Assembly: GCA_028286915.1 (NCBI GenBank)
Contig: JAQBQQ010000021.1
Coordinates: forward strand, 1 to 40,313
Source: Candidatus Peribacteria bacterium
GTDB lineage: Bacteria > Patescibacteriota > Gracilibacteria > Peribacterales > Peribacteraceae
Length of the DNA stretch: 40,313 bases
Reading direction: 5' to 3'
The translations under genes and the position numbers were made by a program. This document shows positions 14,151 to 21,796 of this stretch, piece by piece (the stretch's first letter is position 1; each line of letters begins with the position of its first letter). The notes under the pieces are model-generated. The model was not told where the DNA came from. It made no database searches and was given only the letters and a program-made list of their open reading frames with translations.

Positions 14151-14687
14151 ATGTTTCCCTCTCTCAATTGGCATCGGCAGTCGCGCAAGCAAGCTTCTCC
14201 TGCAGAAGAAATAGCTGCACCCGTGCAAAAGAAAAGCAATCCTGTTGCCGGTTTTTGCAGCGGAATCAAGAAAAGCATCAGCAGTCTATTTGGAGCCAAA
14301 GCTCTGGAGACCGCACCTGCACCTGCCTACCCAACGCAATTAATTTCGATTCCTCTCACCCGTACATACGCAGGTGAGGTAAAAATAACGAACCCCGTGC
14401 CTGTGCCTGCATCAATACGGATGTCACATTCCGTTACGCCAACATTTAAGCCTAAAGTGCCTTATCAGTATAAGACAGAGGATCCTTCTCCAGACGAAGA
14501 ATCTGCCTATACTATCAGAATCCAAAAGCCACATATTGTCTCTCTTGAGGAATCTAAAGATAACAATGGATATACAATGAATATCATTGCCGCCCGTAAA
14601 GCGAGTGCTATTTCTATTAACCAAAAAGCAGAAATCGAAGCACTTGCGTCTGATACAGCACGACAAATATGGCGTATTGCTGCTTAA
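14151..14687 (+). CDS. hypothetical protein
   Basis: A 178-residue protein starting MFPSLNWHRQSRKQ. It is basic and probably disordered in the first 100 residues, rich in Pro, Ala, Ser and Lys (for example APAPAYPTQLISIPLTRTY). The C-terminal part (SAYTIRIQKPHIVSLEES, then IIAARKASAISINQKAEIEA) looks more ordered and ends in a helix. There is no signal peptide or membrane segment. An AT-rich upstream region (TATTTTATG) could hold the promoter. Family and function are not recognised. The 14688-14953 spacer after it holds a TTGACA box at 14802 and the leader of the next gene. Confidence 0.6.
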   Translation: MFPSLNWHRQSRKQASPAEEIAAPVQKKSNPVAGFCSGIKKSISSLFGAKALETAPAPAYPTQLISIPLTRTYAGEVKITNPVPVPASIRMSHSVTPTFKPKVPYQYKTEDPSPDEESAYTIRIQKPHIVSLEESKDNNGYTMNIIAARKASAISINQKAEIEALASDTARQIWRIAA

Positions 14688-14854
14688 GTCAGCTCATAAA
14701 AGAAAAAGGACCAAAACTATTTAACATAGTAGTATGATTTAGGGTTTGCTGCGTTTATACAAAAAAGAACCTTCTTCGCGAAAGCGTCATTCTATTTGAA
14801 TTTGACATTATATATGTAATGTGTCACTTTATGTTTAATCATGCGCCAGTTGGA

Positions 14855-14894
14855 GGATTCATTCCTTGAGCTGCGTGTGCAGCTCATTGAATCC
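14855..14894 (+). promoter_or_regulatory. nested leader hairpin before the surface-protein gene
   Basis: GGATTCA (14855-14861) pairs with TGAATCC (14888-14894) around an inner perfect stem GAGCTGC/GCAGCTC with loop GTGT. It lies 60 nt upstream of the ATG and downstream of a TTGACA box at 14802-14807. Confidence 0.6.
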
Positions 14895-14953
14895 AGCGGC
14901 ATTTACAGTAATCTCGCAACTAACAGCCATGATGCAACCCGAGGAACTCAACG

Positions 14954-16288
14954 ATGAGCACTTTTCTCCGACGACGCAACATCGTGATCCGATCCGAAGG
15001 CCTCGAGAAGCGCGAAGTGCTTAGCACTCTGCCTCTCGCCCCGGCCATCCCGGCTCCAATGGATGTTGTGACCACGAAAGGCCACAGCGTCACGGATGTC
15101 AACCCGTACTCCATCAGCACGTCAAACCTGTCCGCCGACGGCAGCGGCTCGTCGCATTCGTGGTATACCAATACCATGACCACGACCGGGCACGAAGAAG
15201 TGAAGAAAGACGGCCCCAGCGGAACTGGCGTCACCACAACCGACACCAAGGAAACGCTGAAGGCCACGGACAACGTGGTCACCACCGCCGATATCAGCGG
15301 CAACCTGAAAACGGTGGAGAAGCAGACCCTGTCGGACCTGATGACCACGATCATCACCGGCAACTCCACCGACCCGGATGGCACCGTGCACGTCTCCAAG
15401 GAGACTGACACAACTGTTACCACCGGCGATTCCACTGATACGTGGAATACCTACGCCGACGGATCCGGCGACCACACCGGCATCGCGAACTCGAAAACCG
15501 TCTATACGACGGTCATCGACACTACCGACACGCACAGCGATGGCGAGGTGTATACGTACCACGGCACCTCCACCAGAACTGAAAGTTCGGTGACTACCAG
15601 CGAGGGCCAGAACGACGCGACCGGCAATTTCTTTGCCATGGTGGACACCGCGTCTACCAGCAAGGCCAGCAGCACCGACGAGTACGGCAGCGACAACCTC
15701 AAGGGCATCACGTCAAAAGAGACTTACGTGAATATGTCGAGTGCCACCAGCGATGACACGATCATCGACGGCAGCGACGAGATCGGCACTTACCATCTGG
15801 ACTTTTACGGCATGAGCGGCAAGAACGCGCTCGTGTACACGTTCTCGTCCACCACGCCCACGTCCAACTCCAGCGGAGTCGAGACGACAATCGACACCTT
15901 CAGCGTCAACACCGAAGATGATATCTTCGGCAACGCCGACGGAAGCACCGACGAATACCATTCGTACAACTATATCGGCCACACAGTGGCCGACAGGATC
16001 TCCAAAGTCGCCACGGTTCCCGGCTCGGATGATGGCGGCGGGTACTATGACACCTATGCCGTCACCACGGCCAGCCCGGTACTGGCAGCTGCCAGCACCC
16101 CCAGCGTCAACAGCCTGCAGAAGACCGCGACACCAGTCATCGTGACCGGCTCGCTTAACCCGACATCCTATGCGGCCACGCCGCAGGCGCTCGCCTTCGA
16201 CAGTGTCGCCTTTAACCCGTTCGACATGCCCATCATCAACCTGTCCACGCTGATGAACAGAAGAAAGAAGGTCAAAGTTCTGAGTTAA
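14954..16288 (+). CDS. Thr/Ser/Asp-rich putative surface protein with planctomycete-like leader
   Basis: A 444-residue protein with a good SD site (GAGGAA, 7 nt before the ATG at 14954). The N-terminus RRRNIVIRSEGLEKREVLST resembles the RLxLExLExRxLLS leader of planctomycete extracellular proteins (PF07595-like). The body is low in charge and hydrophobicity and full of Thr, Ser, Asp and Gly (TTGDSTDTWNTYADGSGD and similar), as in beta-rich adhesins, with a Pro/Ala stretch and a basic C-terminus (LMNRRKKVKVLS). No catalytic motif is visible. It has a leader hairpin, its own strong terminator and codons ending in C or G. It is likely secreted by a non-classical or host-type route and was probably acquired by transfer. 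Confidence 0.7.
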   Translation: MSTFLRRRNIVIRSEGLEKREVLSTLPLAPAIPAPMDVVTTKGHSVTDVNPYSISTSNLSADGSGSSHSWYTNTMTTTGHEEVKKDGPSGTGVTTTDTKETLKATDNVVTTADISGNLKTVEKQTLSDLMTTIITGNSTDPDGTVHVSKETDTTVTTGDSTDTWNTYADGSGDHTGIANSKTVYTTVIDTTDTHSDGEVYTYHGTSTRTESSVTTSEGQNDATGNFFAMVDTASTSKASSTDEYGSDNLKGITSKETYVNMSSATSDDTIIDGSDEIGTYHLDFYGMSGKNALVYTFSSTTPTSNSSGVETTIDTFSVNTEDDIFGNADGSTDEYHSYNYIGHTVADRISKVATVPGSDDGGGYYDTYAVTTASPVLAAASTPSVNSLQKTATPVIVTGSLNPTSYAATPQALAFDSVAFNPFDMPIINLSTLMNRRKKVKVLS

Positions 16289-16317
16289 TACTGTGAATGC
16301 CGCCACCAATAAGCGGC

Positions 16318-16352
16318 AGCGCCTATCTCCACCCGGGGATAGGCGCTTTTTT
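16318..16352 (+). terminator. intrinsic terminator of the surface-protein gene
   Basis: AGCGCCTATC (16318-16327) pairs with GATAGGCGCT (16338-16347), then a run of T to 16352. It lies 30 nt after the stop codon. Confidence 0.9.
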
Positions 16353-16571
16353 GTATATGCAAAAAAGCAATTTTCTTCTCGAGCTCTAAGAAAACAGCAA
16401 CTAAAAGACATTATTTGCTCTGAAGATCAAGAGCTCCTTGTGAAGAGAAAAAATCCGATCTCAACATTTCCCGAAATCGCCTTAAGTACAAAGATTCTTT
16501 CTGAAACTGTATTTTTATCTTGCTATATTGATAGTGGTGGAGATGAGGGAATGAGTTTCAAACTTTTCTAT

Positions 16572-17318
16572 CTAAAGATTGAACATGAGCTTTAAGCCAA
16601 GCACCATTCCAACAATTGCAAACATGGTCTTAATGAATTTGTTTCCTTTTCCTTTTGCAAAAGCAGAACCGATATAATTTCCTGCAATGGAACCGACGAT
16701 CCCTGAAACCATCAGTGGAATGTCATGAATGCCATACTTAAAAAGTAAAACGGCAGCAAACAACGTCCAGAAGAACGCGATGATATAGTAATGCCCAAGA
16801 GCGTCGATAAAGTCGAAGCCGCGCGTTTTCATCGAAACTATTGCGAATAATATTCCATTTGCCGAGCCTAAGATGCTTTCATAGAAACCTAGCAGGAGGG
16901 CAAAGGGATATGCGGCGATGCGGTGCTTAATTGAAATAGTCAGTTTTTCTTTTAGCCCCAACTCTTTTTGGAATGAGATATAAGCAACTACGAGCAGAAT
17001 GAGGATCCCGACAAATACTTTCAACAATCTTTCATTAATTTCTGTTATAGCTAGTACTCCTAGATATGCACCGAACAATCCAATTCCTGTAAATAAAAGA
17101 AGAAACTTCCAGTCTATAGAACGGTTCTTCAGATAGTTATATGCGGCAGGAGGCGCGCCGAAGACACCACCGACTTTCATAATGACCGATGCCTGTGGGA
17201 AAGAGAGCCCGAGTGAAAGAAAAATCGGGAGTATCAATACTGAAGATCCGCCACCAGCCATAGAGCTGAAGAGCGTTCCGACGAAAGTTGTGATGAAAAC
17301 AATGATGATTGTTAGCAT
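16572..17318 (-). CDS. TauE/SafE (TSUP) family membrane transporter
   Basis: A 248-residue integral membrane protein with about seven or eight hydrophobic segments, the TSUP arrangement of two related halves. It opens LTIIIVFITTFVGTLFSSMAGGGSS, which contains the family's first Gly-rich loop (SMAGGGSSVLILP), and later has GFYESILGSANGI and GSIAGNYIGSAFA, the second-half counterpart. The family moves sulfur-containing organic anions or sulfite across the inner membrane; the substrate here is unknown. The gene and its flanks are clearly AT-richer than neighbouring genes, hinting at transfer. No sulfur-metabolism gene is adjacent. Confidence 0.88.
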   Translation of the reverse strand: MLTIIIVFITTFVGTLFSSMAGGGSSVLILPIFLSLGLSFPQASVIMKVGGVFGAPPAAYNYLKNRSIDWKFLLLFTGIGLFGAYLGVLAITEINERLLKVFVGILILLVVAYISFQKELGLKEKLTISIKHRIAAYPFALLLGFYESILGSANGILFAIVSMKTRGFDFIDALGHYYIIAFFWTLFAAVLLFKYGIHDIPLMVSGIVGSIAGNYIGSAFAKGKGNKFIKTMFAIVGMVLGLKLMFNL

Positions 17319-17357
17319 GCAGTAAAGTTACAGGAAAGGCTGGAATCATGACATGAC

Positions 17358-17516
17358 TTAATACAATCGCGTCCCATCATCATCAATCTTGATCATATTC
17401 GGACCATCAAGTGGTTCCTGTTCTTGAATCTCTTTCATGAGTAACAGAAGGCCAATCGCATTTGTGAAATCATAGTTCTTCCATTCCGCAGGGAGCTTGT
17501 CTCTAAAGTCGTCCAT
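17358..17516 (-). CDS. small acidic hypothetical protein
   Basis: A 52-residue ORF beginning MDDFRDKLPAEWKNYDF and continuing TNAIGLLLLMKEIQEQE, ending DDDGTRLY. It has an amphipathic helix in the middle and shares the low GC of the TauE/SafE gene upstream. No SD site is evident. It could be the tail of a longer decayed gene, because another frame (17503-17655) overlaps its start. Family unknown. Confidence 0.4.
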   Translation of the reverse strand: MDDFRDKLPAEWKNYDFTNAIGLLLLMKEIQEQEPLDGPNMIKIDDDGTRLY

Positions 17517-17661
17517 AGTGGGCAAACCGTTGCTCTCTAGTGCAAAGATTGCAACTTAATGGACTGGACTGAAGTTCGAATCCCTTCAGCTCGAGCTGTT
17601 CCTCTTCGAACCGACTTTTGATCTTCCTATAAACAAAAATTCGGTGTTGTGTCATATTCGT

Positions 17662-17738
17662 TGGTGGAGATGAGGGGACTTGAACCCCTGACCCCTTGCA
17701 TGCCATGCAAGTGCTCTAGCCAACTGAGCTACATCCCC
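17662..17738 (-). tRNA. tRNA-Ala (anticodon GGC)
   Basis: A 77-nt cloverleaf including an encoded CCA. The acceptor GGGGATG pairs with CATCTCC (one G-T pair); the D arm contains AGCTCAGTTGG; the anticodon stem CTTGC/GCAAG carries loop ATGGCAT with GGC at 34-36; the T arm is AGGGGTTCAAGTCCCCT. It reads the Ala codon GCC (and possibly GCU). Confidence 0.95.
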
Positions 17739-17752
17739 AGGCCGCTACGCGG

Positions 17753-17813
17753 AAATTCTAAATTCCAAGCATCAAATTCTAAATTGGTTCTTGATTTTTA
17801 GAATTTGGAATTT
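17753..17813. repeat. intergenic inverted repeat between the tRNA genes
   Basis: AAATTCTAAATTCCAA-type and TTTAGAATTTGGAATTT-type segments face each other. The same AAATTCTAAA/TTTAGAATTT vocabulary recurs at 24637-24692. Confidence 0.6.
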
Positions 17814-17831
17814 CTCTGTAAAACAGAGTTA

Positions 17832-17909
17832 TGGTGCACCTGGCAGGATTTGAACCTACGACTTCCAGATCCGCAATCTGGCGTTCTATCCGGGCTGAAC
17901 TACAGGTGC
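17832..17909 (-). tRNA. tRNA-Arg (anticodon GCG)
   Basis: A 78-nt cloverleaf with encoded CCA. The acceptor GCACCTG pairs with CAGGTGC; the anticodon stem CCAGA/TCTGG carries loop TTGCGGA with GCG at 34-36; the T arm is GTAGGTTCAAATCCTGC. It would decode the Arg codon CGC (and CGU). The first 13 nt plus the promoter are repeated twice upstream of the gene. Confidence 0.95.
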
Positions 17910-17934
17910 AATATAATAAAGAAAAAGAACAACT
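17897..17934. repeat. tRNA-Arg 5'-end/promoter repeat, native copy
   Basis: 38 nt spanning the first 13 nt of tRNA-Arg and its AT-rich upstream promoter (minus strand: TTCTTTTTCTTTATTATATT). Confidence 0.85.
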
Positions 17935-17986
17935 GAATGATAATTATGCACTTCTCGCCCACCGAAGCTCAAGAGAGCGAAGGCGG

Positions 17987-18024
17987 GAACTACAGGTGCA
18001 ATATAATAAAGAAAAAGAACAACT
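17987..18024. repeat. tRNA-Arg 5'-end/promoter repeat, second copy
   Basis: Identical over 38 nt to 17897-17934 and exactly 90 nt away. The spacer before it carries a hairpin of the CCGAAGCTC...GAGCGAAGG type. Confidence 0.9.
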
Positions 18025-18111
18025 ATGCGCACTTTACAGAGAAAGCTTCAACTTCTACATATAAAAGGAGAGCTGAACTCTTGTCGGCCGTAGCCAAAAG
18101 GCGAAGGCTGG

Positions 18112-18141
18112 ACAGGTGCAATATAATAAAGAAAAAGAACA
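18112..18141. repeat. tRNA-Arg 5'-end/promoter repeat, third copy
   Basis: 30 nt identical to the first two copies. It is preceded by the hairpin GGCCGTAGCC-AAAA-GGCGAAGGCT (about 18085-18110). Confidence 0.9.
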
Positions 18142-18377
18142 GTACTGAGGCACGAACGCCTTCGACAATAAGCTGTGCTCCATTTGAAGCTGGGAAACGG
18201 TAGCATTGAGCGGAACAGAAAACAAATCTTCTAAATATATTCAGATGTTTTTTCCTTTATTTATGTATAAAAAATTTGATCACCATGTAATCTTTGCGAT
18301 AAATGTACGTCTTATAACTGATTTAATTTTATACTTATTCTGGCTCTTTTCCATAAACGGCAATAAATACACCATAA
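18142..18377. other. AT-rich gene-free stretch before the GH6 gene
   Basis: No protein-like ORF is evident on either strand. A TATACT box at 18330-18335 may be the -10 of the GH6 transcript, giving a leader of about 165 nt. Confidence 0.4.
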
Positions 18378-18425
18378 TGAGCGGCACATGTAGCGTCCCG
18401 CTACGGACTTTAGCTGTGCCGCTCA
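18378..18425 (+). promoter_or_regulatory. nested leader hairpin of the GH6 gene
   Basis: TGAGCGGCACA (18378-18388) pairs with TGTGCCGCTCA (18415-18425) around an inner stem GTAGCG/CGCTAC. It is followed by a CCGG-TAATTTTTT-CCGG element and then the SD site. Confidence 0.65.
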
Positions 18426-18507
18426 CGTGCACAACCGGTAATTTTTTCCGGACTATCGGGAATACCGAGCTTCTCTTCGTGAGCCTATCCTGAAAGGAAC
18501 GGCACCC

Positions 18508-19482
18508 ATGCGACGTCTCACACTCCTCATGGTCCTCGGCACTTTCTTCGGTTACAGCGATGCGTCGGCTCAACGGACCCAGGCCAAGAAGAAGGTCGAA
18601 GCCATGACCAAGAACGCTAATCCGTTTAACGGGGCCAGACTGTTCGTTGACACAAACTCGTTGGCCGCCCGGGCTGCCAGGCAGGCCGGCGGCGAGGAGC
18701 AGAAACTGCTTCAGAAAATCGCCAGCCAGCCTCAAGCCTTCTGGATCGTCGGCGGTGAGGATCCGTCCGCGCAGGTGAGAGAAATCGTAGATGCCGCGGA
18801 GAAAGAAGGCCGGCTGGTGGTTCTGGTGGCATATAATATTCCACTGCGGGACTTCGGCGAATACTCGGCGGGCGGAGCCAATACCAAGCAAGGATACAAA
18901 ACATGGATAAGGAAATTCGCGGACGCCATTGGCAAACGGCGGGCTGTCGTCACGCTAGAGCCCGACGCTCTTACGCAACTGGAGCGGTTGCCGGAGCAAA
19001 AACAACGTGACCGCATGGAGATGCTCAACTACGCCATCACCACTCTAAAGACAAATCCAAGCACTGCTGTGTATGCGGATGCCGGCCACAGCGGCTGGAA
19101 ATCCGTCCAGGAAATTGCTCCGCGGCTGCGGGCGGCAGGTGTTGCGAAAGCTGACGGCTTTAGCCTGAATGTCTCCAACTTCCGGGCGACGAATGAACTG
19201 CTTGCCTACGGTAAGCGACTTTCGGCCGCTGTCGGTAACAAGCCCTTTGTCCTCGATGTCGGCCGAAATGGAAACGGTCCGGCAGCAAATGGTGAGTGGT
19301 GCAACCCGCCCGGGCGAGCCCTGGGTACGCCACCAACCGCAAAAACCGGTGAGCCGCTGTGCCATGCGTTTCTCTGGATCAAGCCACCTGGCGAAAGCGA
19401 TGGCAACCGCGACGGAGCGCCGAGGGCCGGTGAGTGGTATCAGAAGTACGCCCTTGAGCTGGCACGGAACGCCAAGTGGTAA
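18508..19482 (+). CDS. secreted glycoside hydrolase family 6 (endoglucanase/cellobiohydrolase)
   Basis: A 324-residue enzyme that should cleave beta-1,4-glucan with inversion, outside the cell. A signal peptide (RRLTLLMVLGTFFGYSDASA) precedes a full GH6 domain: NPFNGARLFVDTNS, then VTLEPDALTQLE with the catalytic Asp of the EPDAL loop, YADAGHSGW, GFSLNVSNF, DVGRNGNGPAANGEWCNPPG and AFLWIKPPGESDG. No carbohydrate-binding module is attached. The start is set by AAAGGAA 8 nt upstream. A nested leader hairpin, a private terminator and C/G-ending codons mark it as one of the cassette-like genes. GH6 is unexpected in a genome of this type, so acquisition from a polysaccharide-degrading neighbour is likely. 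Confidence 0.92.
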   Translation: MRRLTLLMVLGTFFGYSDASAQRTQAKKKVEAMTKNANPFNGARLFVDTNSLAARAARQAGGEEQKLLQKIASQPQAFWIVGGEDPSAQVREIVDAAEKEGRLVVLVAYNIPLRDFGEYSAGGANTKQGYKTWIRKFADAIGKRRAVVTLEPDALTQLERLPEQKQRDRMEMLNYAITTLKTNPSTAVYADAGHSGWKSVQEIAPRLRAAGVAKADGFSLNVSNFRATNELLAYGKRLSAAVGNKPFVLDVGRNGNGPAANGEWCNPPGRALGTPPTAKTGEPLCHAFLWIKPPGESDGNRDGAPRAGEWYQKYALELARNAKW

Positions 19483-19498
19483 TGAGCTGTAAATACAT

Positions 19499-19535
19499 GC
19501 CCTTTCATCCGTCACACGATGAAAGGGCTCTTTAT
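19499..19535 (+). terminator. intrinsic terminator of the GH6 gene
   Basis: Perfect 11-bp stem GCCCTTTCATC (19499-19509) with GATGAAAGGGC (19518-19528), followed by TCTTTATT. Confidence 0.85.
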
Positions 19536-19578
19536 TGTTGGCTGCCATAAATTTATGGCTCTCCTGTTATCTCAACAC

Positions 19579-19584
19579 TATAGT
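19579..19584 (+). promoter_or_regulatory. -10 box giving a leaderless udg transcript
   Basis: TATAGT ends 7 nt before the ATG at 19592. Confidence 0.55.
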
Positions 19585-19591
19585 ATCCATC

Positions 19592-20152
19592 ATGCCCATT
19601 ACGCTGGATTACCTGCAGGCGAGACTGAAAGAATGGAAAGGCGTGGAGCTGGCCAGGACAGCCAACCCCGTACTGGGCGAAGGCAACCCGCATGCCGACA
19701 TTATGTTTATAGGGGAAGCGCCGGGACAGAAAGAAAATGAGCAGGGCCGGCCGTTTGTGGGTGCTGCCGGAAAACTGCTGAATGAGCTTCTGGAATCCAT
19801 TGGTCTTAAACGTGACGATGTCTATATTTCCAATGTGGTCAAATACCGTCCGCCACAAAACCGTGATCCGACAGACCAAGAAAAGCAGGCGTGCCTGCCA
19901 TGGCTTCTGGCCGAAATCGCTCTTGTCCAGCCAAGGCTGATTGTTCCGCTGGGCCGTCATGCGCTGGGACATTTTCTGCCCGATATCACCATTACCAATG
20001 CGCACGGCAAGCCCCAGAAACTTATGAATATGGATGGCGTGACCGTATTCCCCATGTATCACCCGGCGGCCGCTCTGTATAACGGCGGACTTCGCGAATC
20101 ATTATTTGATGATTTTACGGCACTGCGCGCGTTTCTGGATTCACAGAGCTGA
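19592..20152 (+). CDS. uracil-DNA glycosylase, family 4-like, missing most Fe-S cysteines
   Basis: A 186-residue base-excision repair enzyme removing uracil from DNA. The order GEGNPHADIMFIGEAPG, QGRPFVGAAGKLL, DVYISNVVKYRPP, ACLPWL and FPMYHPAAALYN matches family 4 (UDGa). The family's four Fe-S ligands are a CxxC near residue 15, the Cys of VVKCRPP and the Cys of AAC. Here the CxxC is replaced by EWKG, VVKCRPP reads VVKYRPP, and only the last Cys remains. The enzyme therefore probably folds without the cluster. The ATG at 19592 is selected by its TATAGT box; the frame opens earlier at 19535. Uracil removal is likely but not certain given the divergence. Confidence 0.88.
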   Translation: MPITLDYLQARLKEWKGVELARTANPVLGEGNPHADIMFIGEAPGQKENEQGRPFVGAAGKLLNELLESIGLKRDDVYISNVVKYRPPQNRDPTDQEKQACLPWLLAEIALVQPRLIVPLGRHALGHFLPDITITNAHGKPQKLMNMDGVTVFPMYHPAAALYNGGLRESLFDDFTALRAFLDSQS

Positions 20153-20252
20153 TAGCATCTGCAGCTTATAGTTTGTAGCCATGAGTCGTGGTATCGTTCT
20201 GGCAGAAAATAGTTGGCGTACACACTGCCAGCCAATGACTACCAACTGACCC

Positions 20253-20615
20253 ATGACCAATCTTCTGTTCGGCATCTCGCTCTCGGCATTGCTTTCCACG
20301 ACATCGTTACTGGTAGTGCTCTTCCGCGTGAGTCCTCTTAGCTCACCTTCGCAAGCCATTCCGGCCTTTCTGCTGAGCGTCTTTCTAAGCGTGGCATCCG
20401 TCGGCAGTCTGTTGTTTTACGCACTGTGGACTAAATTTCCGGTACACACCTGGGACACGGGCAAGTTGCTCACCGTATCCATCCGGCAGGGGATGCTTTT
20501 AAGCATCGGTACCGTCGCCGTTCTTATCTTCGGCATGCTCGGCCTGCTTAGCTGGTGGGTAATACTGCTTCTATACGCCGTATGTATTTTGATCGAACTG
20601 GCGATTAATGCGTAG
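20253..20615 (+). CDS. small multi-pass membrane protein upstream of pheS
   Basis: A 120-residue protein with about four hydrophobic segments (NLLFGISLSALLSTTSLLVV; AIPAFLLSVFLSVASVGSLL; GMLLSIGTVAVLIFGMLGLL; WWVILLLYAVCILIELAI) joined by short loops, one holding WTKFPVHTWDTGKL. No family is recognised. It lies in the same direction as pheS, which has its own promoter. The composition is typical of lineage-conserved CPR membrane proteins. Confidence 0.65.
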   Translation: MTNLLFGISLSALLSTTSLLVVLFRVSPLSSPSQAIPAFLLSVFLSVASVGSLLFYALWTKFPVHTWDTGKLLTVSIRQGMLLSIGTVAVLIFGMLGLLSWWVILLLYAVCILIELAINA

Positions 20616-20701
20616 CGATCTATGGAATATGAGCTATAAACTTTGAGCTTTCCTACCATCTCCAGGCGTGCATTAACGTAGCAAGACTTAAGATTCAAAA
20701 G

Positions 20702-20731
20702 TTGGCTGATAGCATCCGGTCACTGTATGAT
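20702..20731 (+). promoter_or_regulatory. pheS promoter giving a leaderless transcript
   Basis: TTGGCT (20702-20707), an 18-nt spacer and TATGAT (20726-20731), ending 6 nt before the ATG at 20738. The TTG that would extend the ORF is therefore part of the -35 box. Confidence 0.65.
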
Positions 20732-20737
20732 GACGCC

Positions 20738-21751
20738 ATGATTCCTTCCTCCGATACGTGGCAATTATTTCTGGAACAGATTTCCATGGCTCCTTCGGCC
20801 GACGCGCTGGAAACATTGGACTTACAGATTTTCGGACGAAAGCAGGGGAACATGACGGCAGCGTTTAAAGAACTTGGAACACTGTCCCAGGAGGCGCGTA
20901 TACAGAAAGCTCAGGAGCTGAATGGATGGAAACAGAAGCTGACCGATGCAATGGAGACAAAGAAAAAAGAATTAACAGCTGCATCCCACGGCTCACTGGC
21001 CGGGACAGATGGCATAGATGTCACGCTGGAACTCCCGGAGCAGGAAACAGGCCATTTGCATCTGATACCGGAATTCATTGAGCGCGTGGAAGAAGTATTC
21101 GGCCGGATGGGTTTTGAAATCGCCGAAGGACCCGAAATAGAAACGGAGGAATTCAATTTCAATATGCTGAATATCCCGGCAACGCACCCGGCGCGCGACG
21201 GACAGGACACATTCTGGCTGGAAGGCAGTGAAGATTTGTTACTCCGCACGCAAACATCCCCTGTGCAAATCCACTACATGCAGACGCACAAACCGCCGTT
21301 CCGCATGATCTGTCCGGGCCGCGTATACCGCAAGGATGCGGATGCCACGCACTCGCCCATGTTTCATCAGTTCGAAGGACTCATGATCGGCAAAGATATT
21401 TCACTGGCCAACATGAAAGCAGTCATGATCACCGCTATCCGCGAACTCATTTCACCCGATGTGCATTTCCGTTTCCGAACCGGCTTTTTCCCGTTTGTGG
21501 AACCGGGTCTGGAAGTGGATATCCGCTGGCAGGGCGATGAAACCAAGAGCCGCGAAGGCAAATGGCTGGAAGTAGTCGGCTGCGGCATGGTACATGCCAA
21601 TGTCTTAAAAAACGTAGGTATTGATCCGGATGAATACCAGGGCTTCGCCTTCGGCTTCGGTATTGAACGCATGATTATGATCAAGCATCAGATCCCGGAC
21701 CTTCGCGCATTCTATACAGGTGATTTGAGATTTTTGAGACAATTCTCATAG
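20738..21751 (+). CDS. pheS: phenylalanyl-tRNA synthetase alpha subunit
   Basis: A 337-residue class II synthetase subunit that charges tRNA-Phe as an alpha2-beta2 enzyme with PheT. An N-terminal coiled-coil region (about residues 1-90, with KQGNMTAAFKELGTLSQEAR) precedes the catalytic core: GFEIAEGPEIETEEFNFNML, PATHPARDGQDTFW, RTQTSPVQIHYM, the motif 2 region ICPGRVYRKDADATHSPMFH, then FFPFVEPGLEVDI and the motif 3 block GFAFGFGIERMIM. The promoter selects the ATG at 20738 over an upstream TTG. pheT, normally next, is absent here; a minus-strand unknown gene follows, so the beta subunit must be encoded elsewhere. Confidence 0.96.
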   Translation: MIPSSDTWQLFLEQISMAPSADALETLDLQIFGRKQGNMTAAFKELGTLSQEARIQKAQELNGWKQKLTDAMETKKKELTAASHGSLAGTDGIDVTLELPEQETGHLHLIPEFIERVEEVFGRMGFEIAEGPEIETEEFNFNMLNIPATHPARDGQDTFWLEGSEDLLLRTQTSPVQIHYMQTHKPPFRMICPGRVYRKDADATHSPMFHQFEGLMIGKDISLANMKAVMITAIRELISPDVHFRFRTGFFPFVEPGLEVDIRWQGDETKSREGKWLEVVGCGMVHANVLKNVGIDPDEYQGFAFGFGIERMIMIKHQIPDLRAFYTGDLRFLRQFS

Positions 21752-21796
21752 AAACCTGCTTCGGCCGACACGGTGATCTGCGGTTTTAAGGCAACC

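Noticed and set aside
16293-16595. 100-codon plus-strand ORF after the surface-protein gene
   Set aside because: It runs through the surface-protein gene's terminator, has no start signal and overlaps the end of the transporter gene.
17503-17655. 50-residue minus-strand ORF starting MTQHRIFVYRKIK
   Set aside because: It overlaps the better small ORF at 17358-17516, has biased composition and no promoter near. It may be a decayed gene, but there is too little to support it.
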